A DNA stretch of 5,655 nucleotides from Spirochaetaceae bacterium. Lineage in GTDB: Bacteria > Spirochaetota > Spirochaetia > Treponematales > Breznakiellaceae. The stretch spans positions 1 through 5,655 of the forward strand of contig JAITGR010000097.1 of assembly GCA_031280455.1 (NCBI GenBank), written 5' to 3'. Numbering within the stretch: the stretch's first letter is position 1; every line of letters starts with the position of its first letter. Below, piece after piece: positions 1 through 5,180 of this stretch. The notes beneath the pieces are model-generated. The model did not search any database, was not told where the DNA came from, and was given only the letters and a program-made list of their open reading frames with translations. A program made the translations under genes and the position numbers.

Positions 1-1432
1 AGAACCCTTTTTTGCGGCGGCGGCGCATACGCAGGTAAAATACCGCGAACGGCAGCGGAAGGAGCAGGGCAAAAACGCCGCCGCCGCGGGGGGCCAGCGC
101 GGGGGATATGGGCGAAAGCGCGCGTCCGTCCAGCCAGCCAAGCAGCGGGCTGAGCGAGTACGGCGGCGGCGCTCCCGCGTCCGTTACGGCGGGCAGGCTC
201 TCGCTGCCGGCGATAAAGCCATCGCCGCCCAGCGTGTAGTGCAGGTACTCGCCGCCCGATTCCGCGCCGCCGTCCGCGCCAAGCCGCCGGAAGGCGAACG
301 TGTGCTGGAACCGGTAATGTTCGCGGTACGCCGCCTCATCAAGGCCGTCAAGACTGTGCGCCGCGGTGCGCGGCAGAATGGACGCGGCACGCAGCCCCCC
401 CGCCGGCAGCGCGGTGCGCGACAGGCAAAACCCCAGCAGTGCGAAGGCCAGAAAAATGAGCGCGGACGGCGGGACGCGGTACTTAGGGTCGTCGCACAAG
501 CGCAGGGACACCGGCTGAAACCTGAGGCGCGGTTTGTTGCTCAAAACAAGCATGGTGCACACAACAGCGGCGGTATCCGCGCCAAAAAACAAAACCAGCA
601 CCGGTGCCGCAAAACGCAGTCCCACGGTACCGGCGCACAGGATGATAAACGCCAAAAGATGCGCCCCCCCCAAAACGAGCGCCGCCCGCTCTGTGTGCGC
701 CCTGCGCCGGTGGTACAGACGAATTATCAGATTGCTGGTAAAAAAGGCAGTAAACACCCGCAGCGAAAGCAGACTCGCCGTAAGCAGCGCGCCGGCCCAG
801 CCCGCGCGGTACAGCGGAACCAGCACCAAAAGCGGGAAAACACGCGGCAAAGTCCGCGCGCTGGCCGGCGCTTTCCGGTCGTCAAGCCTGTTTCGCAGCA
901 TGTACAAAATGGAAAAGCAGACCGTTATAAGCCAGGCTGCCCAAAACGGCACCGCGGACACCGGCGCGCGGCCAGAAGCGGCGGCGGCCTCCGGGAAATG
1001 CACAGAATAGCCGCCAAAATCCGCCGCCGCCAGCCGCAGCCGCCGCTCAAGACCGGCGGCATCAAAAGAAAGCGGGATATAAAAACGGCTTTCGCCATCG
1101 GATACAAAAAAACGCAGCATGCGGCGGGCAAAACCGTCGTCGCGCGGGTCGAACTCCAGCACACGGCTGGCAAACACAGAAGGCCGCACCGGCGTTAAAC
1201 TGGAAAAATCGTTGATAAAAACAACCTGGTTGGCTTCACCCAGAGCGCCGCGAATGCCATGCCGCGCGAAAGCATCCAGCACCGCCGCCCCGTCCACACC
1301 CTCGTCAAAGGCGACCGTAACAAAAGAGCGCCCACCCGCCGCCCGGCGTTCAGCGCCGCGTGGAAAAAGCAAAAACGCCAGCGCGGCAAACAAAATCGAC
1401 ACCACAGCCGATGCCAGCGCGCCCGTCCGCAT
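1..1432 (-). CDS. Partial multi-pass membrane protein of unknown function (3' end outside window)
   Basis: I translated this by hand from the ATG at 1432-1430. The frame stays open for 477 codons to the left edge, so the stop lies outside the window. I do not recognise the family. Residues 5-23 form a hydrophobic N-terminal segment (signal anchor or first helix). Residues about 30-160 look soluble and probably lie outside the cytoplasm. Hydrophobic segments follow near 161-179, 197-237 (probably two), 251-271, 274-298 and 322-340, then a second soluble stretch at about 345-450 and a last helix near 452-467. The very basic end (MRRRRKKGF at 469-477) suggests the C-terminus is close. The start is supported by a G-run six bases long at 1446-1441, eight bases before the ATG, and by the 15-base gap from the DUF212 stop. 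Opposite-strand ORFs here are Arg/Gln/Lys-rich shadows. The coding strand carries G runs of 8 and 7. The gene call is firm; the function is unknown. Confidence 0.85.
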   Translation of the reverse strand, partial: MRTGALASAVVSILFAALAFLLFPRGAERRAAGGRSFVTVAFDEGVDGAAVLDAFARHGIRGALGEANQVVFINDFSSLTPVRPSVFASRVLEFDPRDDGFARRMLRFFVSDGESRFYIPLSFDAAGLERRLRLAAADFGGYSVHFPEAAAASGRAPVSAVPFWAAWLITVCFSILYMLRNRLDDRKAPASARTLPRVFPLLVLVPLYRAGWAGALLTASLLSLRVFTAFFTSNLIIRLYHRRRAHTERAALVLGGAHLLAFIILCAGTVGLRFAAPVLVLFFGADTAAVVCTMLVLSNKPRLRFQPVSLRLCDDPKYRVPPSALIFLAFALLGFCLSRTALPAGGLRAASILPRTAAHSLDGLDEAAYREHYRFQHTFAFRRLGADGGAESGGEYLHYTLGGDGFIAGSESLPAVTDAGAPPPYSLSPLLGWLDGRALSPISPALAPRGGGVFALLLPLPFAVFYLRMRRRRKKGF

Positions 1433-1447
1433 ACCGCTGTCCCCCCG

Positions 1448-1933
1448 CTACAAATACGAGTAGGCGGCGGCGATAATAATACCCAAAAAACTACCAACCA
1501 CAACTTCCAGCGGCGTATGCCCCTGCACTTCTTTTACCGGATGATACTCGCCGCCGGTTTTTTCGGCAAACTTCCCCCCCAGCGTGTTCAGCGTTTTTGC
1601 CTGAATACCCGTCGAACGCCGCACCCCCATAGCATCGCGCATGACAATCAGCGCCAAAAACAGCGTAACCACAAACAAGTTGGAGTTTACGCCTTCGGAA
1701 ATCGCCGTTTGCGCCGACAGCGCGGCAACCAGCGCGGCGTGGCTGGACGGCATGCCGCCGGTACGCCAGAACAAGGCATGAAACGCCGCACGAAGGCGCG
1801 TCTTCCGCTCCGAAGTCAGCGCGATGGCCGCCTTTATCATCTGGGCAAACAGAAAACTGGACAACGCCGAAAGAAACAGCGGATTTTCCCACAACGTCGA
1901 AAAAGCCGGCATTTTCCCCGAAAGAATATACAT
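1448..1933 (-). CDS. DUF212 / divergent PAP2-family membrane protein
   Basis: A 161-residue integral membrane protein of the DUF212 family (YuiD-like), a divergent relative of PAP2 phosphatases, which act on lipid phosphates in the membrane. Visible family motifs are GGMPSSHAA at 59-67, RDAMGVRRSTGIQA at 99-112 and KEVQGHTPLEVVVGSFLG at 134-151. The PSSH and GHTP histidines (65 and 139) stand where PAP2 enzymes carry catalytic histidines, but the full PAP2 SRxxxxxHxxxD motif is absent, so activity is uncertain. Hydrophobic segments lie near 19-40, 66-78, 86-98 and 142-160, and the length fits the family. The start at 1933 has AGGTGG upstream. This Shine-Dalgarno overlaps the stop codon of the receiver gene, leaving only seven bases between the genes and suggesting translational coupling. 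A 7-G coding-strand run (1574-1580) encodes Gly119-Gly120. The family call is strong; no substrate can be read from sequence. Confidence 0.93.
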   Translation of the reverse strand: MYILSGKMPAFSTLWENPLFLSALSSFLFAQMIKAAIALTSERKTRLRAAFHALFWRTGGMPSSHAALVAALSAQTAISEGVNSNLFVVTLFLALIVMRDAMGVRRSTGIQAKTLNTLGGKFAEKTGGEYHPVKEVQGHTPLEVVVGSFLGIIIAAAYSYL

Positions 1934-1940
1934 AGACCAC

Positions 1941-2342
1941 CTAAAGCACGTGCTCGTTAATGTTCAAAATTTTGCAGATTTTTGTTTTCAGTACATCCGG
2001 TTCAAACGGCTTGGTAATAAAATCCTTGGCACCGGCACTAATAACCTGCGTAATAAACTCCGGCGTCGGGTCGAGCCCCGTTACACAAATAACCGGAACA
2101 TCTTTTTTTGGCGCGGGCAGCTTCTTCATCTCCTGGATAAACTCGAAGCCGGACATACCCGGCATTTCAATATCCAGCAGAATAATATCAATACTTTTTG
2201 TTTTTAGAATAACAAGAGCCTCCGCGGCGGATTTAACTGGAATAACGACAAACCCTTTTTCCAGATACACTTTGATAACACGCAAATTCATCGGCATATC
2301 ATCGACTGCTAAAATTACCGGTATGCCACCAGGAATACCCAT
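1941..2342 (-). CDS. Stand-alone CheY-like response regulator receiver
   Basis: A single receiver domain of 133 residues with no output domain. All expected functional residues are present: the acidic pair Asp14-Asp15 (VDD), the phospho-acceptor Asp57 in LLDIEMPGMSG, Thr88 in the VTG motif, and Lys111-Pro112 in ITKPF. It should take phosphate from a histidine kinase and act by protein-protein contact, as CheY or Spo0F-type receivers do. No DHp-type histidine kinase is in the window, so the partner is unknown. The GHKL/HDOD protein upstream in the same direction is a possible functional neighbour but has no phospho-accepting His motif that I can see. The start at 2342 has GGGAG six bases upstream (2353-2349). 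The DUF212 gene follows after seven bases with its ribosome site overlapping this gene's TAG, so the two are probably co-translated. The 108-base gap upstream holds a perfect inverted repeat. Confidence 0.95.
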   Translation of the reverse strand: MGIPGGIPVILAVDDMPMNLRVIKVYLEKGFVVIPVKSAAEALVILKTKSIDIILLDIEMPGMSGFEFIQEMKKLPAPKKDVPVICVTGLDPTPEFITQVISAGAKDFITKPFEPDVLKTKICKILNINEHVL

Positions 2343-2365
2343 TTTTGACTCCCATTATACATATT

Positions 2366-2392
2366 CGGCTAAAAACAACCCATTTTTAGCCG
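2366..2392 (-). promoter_or_regulatory. Perfect 10-bp inverted repeat upstream of receiver gene
   Basis: The arms CGGCTAAAAA (2366-2375) and TTTTTAGCCG (2383-2392) pair perfectly around a 7-base loop, 23 bases before the receiver ATG. In the RNA this would be a 10-bp hairpin ending just before the GGGAG ribosome site. No T-run follows the stem on either strand, so it is not a standard intrinsic terminator. It could be an operator, a processing site or mRNA-stabilising hairpin, or a weak pause. A second A/T-rich repeat (AAAAAC-GATT-GTTTTT, 2408-2423) lies beside it. The structure is certain; the role is unknown. Confidence 0.5.
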
Positions 2393-2450
2393 CCTGAACC
2401 AACGTCAAAAAACGATTGTTTTTGGCACTAGCGATTTTGCCCGCCGCCCG

Positions 2451-3080
2451 CTACACAAGCTGCGTCTTGACTCCGGCAAAAACCGCATCCGCGCGCGCCT
2501 CGTACTCAGTCAGAAGCGCGCTGGCCTCGCGGTTTACCCCGCCTGCGTACTCCCTGTCCTGCATAGCCTTGGTGTTAATAAACACATTCAGACTAGCACC
2601 CATCATCGCCGCCTTGCAAAAAATGACCCCAACACCCGCATCACTCAACGCAAGCCGGCTCCCCTTTAACGCGAACTGCTCGCACAGACGTACTCCCTCG
2701 GCACATTTCCGCATAATCTCCAGCGGCGTCGCACAGGCATCCCGCAGACATTTTTCCATAACTTCGGCCTTTTTCGCCTTCTGTTCATCAGTATCAGCCG
2801 GCAGACCATACGCCTTGGAAAGCGGCTCAAAATCCTCCGCATCCTTGTCGATGAGGCCCACAAGCACCGCCGCCAGCGCATCACTCTGCTTTTGCAGCGC
2901 GATAATCTCCTGCTCCACATCCGCGTACTTTTTTTTACCCACCGTAAGCGAGCCGACCATATTCCCCAGCGCCGTCCCCAGCGCCCCGACAAGCGCCGAA
3001 GCACCGCCGCCGCCCGGAACAGCCGCCTTACTGGCCAACACCGCCACAAAATCAGGAATCGTTTTTTGCGAAATACTCAT
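2451..3080 (-). CDS. Cyclodeaminase/cyclohydrolase family protein (FchA-like, FTCD C-terminal domain)
   Basis: A 209-residue cytoplasmic protein made of one FTCD_C domain. The family hydrolyses methenyl-tetrahydrofolate (FchA) or deaminates formimino-tetrahydrofolate (the C-terminal half of FTCD). Visible signatures are the glycine-rich PGGGGASALVGALG at 22-35, LTVGKKKY at 45-52, the SDAGVG segment at 146-151, and GASLNVFINTK at 161-171. The length matches free-standing FchA proteins of about 209 residues and not the two-domain FTCD. I chose the ATG at 3080 because it is preceded by GGTGGTGTGGT and begins at the usual family N-terminus. A GTG at 3149 would add 23 atypical residues and has no ribosome site. 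No formiminotransferase, histidine-degradation or Wood-Ljungdahl gene is nearby, so the sequence does not decide between methenyl-THF cyclohydrolase and formimino-THF cyclodeaminase. The gap upstream resembles an attenuator. Confidence 0.93.
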   Translation of the reverse strand: MSISQKTIPDFVAVLASKAAVPGGGGASALVGALGTALGNMVGSLTVGKKKYADVEQEIIALQKQSDALAAVLVGLIDKDAEDFEPLSKAYGLPADTDEQKAKKAEVMEKCLRDACATPLEIMRKCAEGVRLCEQFALKGSRLALSDAGVGVIFCKAAMMGASLNVFINTKAMQDREYAGGVNREASALLTEYEARADAVFAGVKTQLV

Positions 3081-3091
3081 ACCACACCACC

Positions 3092-3115
3092 AAAAAATAA
3101 ATTGCCACGCGGCAA
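3092..3115 (-). terminator. Candidate intrinsic terminator/attenuator before the cyclodeaminase gene
   Basis: Read on the minus strand, TTGCC (3115-3111), loop GCGT and GGCAA (3106-3102) form a perfect 5-bp hairpin. It is followed at once by TTTATTTTTT (3101-3092). The stem is short, with three G-C pairs, but the T-rich tract is well placed. It ends 11 bases before the cyclodeaminase ATG, so it would act as an attenuator or as a leaky end of the HDOD-hpf message. A competing stem at 3108-3123 uses the same bases. Confidence 0.4.
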
Positions 3116-3123
3116 ATGCCGCG
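3108..3123 (-). promoter_or_regulatory. Competing hairpin, possible anti-terminator
   Basis: CGCGGC (3123-3118 on the minus strand), loop ATTT and GCCGCG (3113-3108) form a 6-bp stem made only of G-C pairs. It shares bases 3108-3115 with the terminator-like hairpin at 3115-3102, so the two cannot form together. This is the geometry of a two-state leader. I see no recognisable ligand-binding aptamer in the 100 bases upstream. Confidence 0.35.
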
Positions 3124-3190
3124 CCCCGCCTTGGCGGACGCCCGCGCACGGATCAAACCACACACAGTCTCGACGCTTCAATAATAGTAA

Positions 3191-3206
3191 ACGCCGCGCA
3201 CGGCGT
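3191..3206 (-). terminator. Weak hairpin after hpf, possible partial terminator
   Basis: On the minus strand, ACGCCG-TGCG-CGGCGT forms a 6-bp stem with a 4-base loop beginning 15 bases after the hpf stop. The bases that follow are moderately T-rich (TTACTATTATT), without a continuous T-run. It may stabilise the 3' end of the HDOD-hpf message or end it only partly. Confidence 0.25.
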
Positions 3207-3221
3207 AAAGCCCCGCGCCCG

Positions 3222-3515
3222 TCAACGGCGCTGTTCAGCCTTTTCCTTTTCCTTGATAATCTTTGTCCGCAGACCATCCAGCATCTTATCCGCGGCGGCA
3301 AGCACCTCAAAGTCGCACTCTTTCACATGCGCGTGAACACCCCACTTAAAGTGAACATTCGCCTCCGCCGCATACTCGTGCGCGTCCTTCGTTAAGGTAA
3401 CATGAAAGTCAACCAGAATGTTTTCCGCCGTCCTGATACGCTCCAGCTTCTTTTGAATATACGCCTTCTGCTCGTCATCCAAACTGAAGTGCACCGCTTT
3501 AATCTCTATATTCAT
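3222..3515 (-). CDS. hpf: Short-form ribosome hibernation promoting factor (HPF/RaiA family)
   Basis: A 97-residue protein of the HPF/YfiA/RaiA family, which binds the decoding region of the 30S subunit and blocks tRNA and mRNA sites during starvation or stationary phase. It starts MNIEIKAVHFSLDDEQ, typical of the family, and continues through an LVDFHVTLTK strand, AEANVHFKW and AAADKMLDGLRTKI to a basic tail (KEKEKAEQRR). The length fits the short type (the E. coli form is about 95 residues); there is no C-terminal dimerisation domain of the long type that forms 100S dimers alone. The start is secure, with GGAGG seven bases before the ATG at 3515. It lies 21 bases after the GHKL/HDOD gene, so the two are almost certainly co-transcribed. 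That pairing suggests hibernation is tied to signalling through the upstream protein, which is an inference from gene order. Confidence 0.93.
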   Translation of the reverse strand: MNIEIKAVHFSLDDEQKAYIQKKLERIRTAENILVDFHVTLTKDAHEYAAEANVHFKWGVHAHVKECDFEVLAAADKMLDGLRTKIIKEKEKAEQRR

Positions 3516-3536
3516 ACCTATTCCTCCAAAAAGCGC

Positions 3537-5027
3537 CTAACGCTTTTGCTTAAAACCCTCGCTAAACTTTTCGATAATAATACCAATCTGTTTTTTGCCG
3601 CTAATACTAAAACTGGCAAGTACCGCCGTATCAATCTGCTCGGCAATAGCCCGCTCATCTTCAATAACACACATCATATTGGCAAGATAGACCGCGTACA
3701 CCAGATTCCGGTACTGCTCTGGTGCCGCCTGCGGCTCGTGGTGATAGCGAATGACACTCGTGATAAGCTCTGGAAAGTTCCATTTCTCGGCAATAAGCGC
3801 CCCAATCTCCGCGTGATTCATCCCCGCACTCACATCTTCCAGCGTTGTCTGCGGAATAGTCCGCGCCTCGCAGAATTCGCGCACCTTCGCAATCATGGCC
3901 GCCGCCGACTTCGAGAAAATAATCTTCCCCATATCGTGCAGCATACCGCCCACATACACATCGTCGATAACACTCTTATCCTTGCCGAAATTCTTTACCA
4001 CATTGTACGCATAGAACGCCGTTTTATACGAATGATCCCACAACGATTTCTGACTCTCGTCGTTACCCCCCAGCACTTTTTGCGTACCATACGAGTACAA
4101 CAAGTTTTTAATACCCTTGATACCCAGAATAGTAACCGCCTCGACAATGTTGTTGACCTTTTTAACCAGCATATACTGCGCGGAGTTGACCAGCTTTAGA
4201 ATATCCGCCGTCATCGCCGGATCGGTTGAAATAAGCCGCGCAATATCCACCAGGTCGGACTTAGGGTCGTTCGCCAGCTGCTGAACAGTGATAATGTTTT
4301 GCGGAAACTGCGGCAAAGCCTGAATCCGGTCGACAATAGTCCGCGTGAGCACCGTAACATTACTCATCTTGGTCTGCTCAATCGGAATAGTCAACTTTGC
4401 GATAGTCTCCGCGCCCACACACGCGATTTCAAAACAATCCTCGTTCAAGCCCATCTTCTTCAACATCAGCACCATGACAACAAGCCCCAGGCCGGCACCC
4501 TCGGAGTCATCCAGAACCTGGGCGAACGCATCCTCCATACTATTGTACTGCCGAGAGCGCGAGAGCCGCTCGTGAATGCGAATCTGCTCAATCCTGGAAA
4601 TTTGCGCGTTATTGCGAATCTCAAACAGCAGACTTTCCTTCCTATAATACATGTTGATTTTGATGTACAAACCCTTGTCTTTTTGCTGTTGCAGATAGTA
4701 CGGCAGATTATTCAACGTATCCTTTTTGAACGACGCCATACCCGCCTTGTACTCATCCGGGTTATTGATACTCAAACCCTTTTCGGCAAAATAGACCCGC
4801 TTGGTATTCGCCTTTTTAGCGTTGACCGCAAGCTCAGAGACACAATAATTCACATAATCCTTGAGCTGCTCCTGCCCCGCAGCCCGCAAAAACGCGCTTA
4901 CCGTCTGTTCGACCTTCACCTCCATGTCATGCGGAAGGGTATACGTCGTAATACTCAGCGGAAGCCCCGATTGAACGGCCTTTTTAATATTAGCCTCATC
5001 AACCTCATAATGTTCTAAATCATCCAT
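3537..5027 (-). CDS. GHKL ATPase-like plus HDOD domain signalling protein
   Basis: A 496-residue cytoplasmic protein with no membrane helix. Residues about 35-215 resemble a GHKL/HATPase_c fold: N-box SELAVNAKKAN at 64-74 (Glu65, Asn69), a degenerate G1-like segment EIRNNAQI at 136-143 with Asn where Asp is usual, and the G2 box EGAGLGL at 176-182. No DHp phospho-acceptor helix is visible, so it is not an ordinary histidine kinase. Residues about 223-425 form an HDOD domain: LPQFPQN at 238-244, ISTDPAMTADILKLVNSA at 266-283, LHDMGK at 363-368, MNHAEIGA at 403-410 and RYHHEP at 427-432. His332, His364-Asp365, His405 and His429-His430 are retained, although HDOD domains usually act as scaffolds with no known phosphodiesterase activity. 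The start at 5027 has AAGGA upstream (5043-5039) and a promoter at 5100-5071. It is the first gene of the cluster, with hpf 21 bases downstream. Confidence 0.93.
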   Translation of the reverse strand: MDDLEHYEVDEANIKKAVQSGLPLSITTYTLPHDMEVKVEQTVSAFLRAAGQEQLKDYVNYCVSELAVNAKKANTKRVYFAEKGLSINNPDEYKAGMASFKKDTLNNLPYYLQQQKDKGLYIKINMYYRKESLLFEIRNNAQISRIEQIRIHERLSRSRQYNSMEDAFAQVLDDSEGAGLGLVVMVLMLKKMGLNEDCFEIACVGAETIAKLTIPIEQTKMSNVTVLTRTIVDRIQALPQFPQNIITVQQLANDPKSDLVDIARLISTDPAMTADILKLVNSAQYMLVKKVNNIVEAVTILGIKGIKNLLYSYGTQKVLGGNDESQKSLWDHSYKTAFYAYNVVKNFGKDKSVIDDVYVGGMLHDMGKIIFSKSAAAMIAKVREFCEARTIPQTTLEDVSAGMNHAEIGALIAEKWNFPELITSVIRYHHEPQAAPEQYRNLVYAVYLANMMCVIEDERAIAEQIDTAVLASFSISGKKQIGIIIEKFSEGFKQKR

Positions 5028-5061
5028 TTTACAAATCCTTACATTTTTAATTACAGTACCA

Positions 5062-5077
5062 CTAGACAGTAGTCTAG
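5062..5077. promoter_or_regulatory. Perfect dyad over the -10 region of the HDOD promoter
   Basis: CTAGAC (5062-5067), AGTA and GTCTAG (5072-5077) form a perfect 6-bp inverted repeat. It covers the proposed -10 box (5076-5071) and the expected transcription start near 5064. That position suits a repressor operator, or a small hairpin at the very start of the transcript. The symmetry is seen directly; the role is inferred. Confidence 0.4.
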
Positions 5078-5100
5078 CCCGTTCTAACTTTGTGTGTCAA
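5071..5100 (-). promoter_or_regulatory. Sigma-70-type promoter for the GHKL/HDOD-hpf transcript
   Basis: On the minus strand a consensus -35 TTGACA (5100-5095) is followed after 18 bases by TAGACT (5076-5071), which matches four of six -10 bases. The predicted start near 5064 leaves a leader of about 37 bases containing AAGGA before the ATG at 5027. It is the best promoter-like pair upstream of the cluster. Confidence 0.55.
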
Positions 5101-5115
5101 GAGTACGCGAGATAC

Positions 5116-5126
5116 TTCAAATTGAA
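5116..5126. promoter_or_regulatory. 11-base palindrome between the divergent promoters
   Basis: TTCAA-A-TTGAA is perfectly symmetrical. It lies 16 bases upstream of the minus-strand -35 box and 20 bases before the plus-strand -35 box, so one regulator bound here could affect both directions. It is short and A/T-rich, so chance is a real alternative. Confidence 0.25.
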
Positions 5127-5145
5127 ATGTAACTGAAAGGGGGGA

Positions 5146-5174
5146 TTGACGTTTTTTTACGGTTGCCGTAGAGT
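5146..5174 (+). promoter_or_regulatory. Candidate sigma-70 promoter reading rightward into the gene-free region
   Basis: TTGACG (5146-5151) and TAGAGT (5169-5174) are separated by exactly 17 bases, matching five of six and four of six consensus positions. Transcription would start near 5181. The spacer holds T7 and the TACGG/CCGTA stem. TTGAC (5146-5150) also pairs with GTCAA (5175-5179), so the element is itself an inverted repeat, which slightly weakens the promoter reading. Confidence 0.4.
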
Positions 5175-5180
5175 GTCAAA

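Noticed and set aside
239..1198. Plus-strand ORF of 319 residues
   Set aside because: It is extremely rich in Arg, Lys, Gln and His, has no domain and no ribosome site, and lies exactly opposite the open membrane-protein frame. It is a shadow.
1945..1954. AGCACGTGCT palindrome
   Set aside because: It encodes the last residues of the receiver and has no other supporting signal; probably chance.
2354..2359. TATAAT on the minus strand just before the receiver gene
   Set aside because: As a -10 box it would start transcription about five bases before the ATG and exclude the GGGAG site; no good -35 lies 16-18 bases upstream.
2403..2408. TTGACG on the minus strand upstream of the receiver gene
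   Set aside because: The only fair -10 match (TAAAAA) is 14 bases away, too close for a standard promoter.
3081..3149. GTG start at 3149 extending the cyclodeaminase by 23 residues
   Set aside because: There is no ribosome site, the extra residues are unlike the family, and they overlap the two-state leader. The ATG at 3080 has GGTGG-type spacing and the expected family N-terminus.
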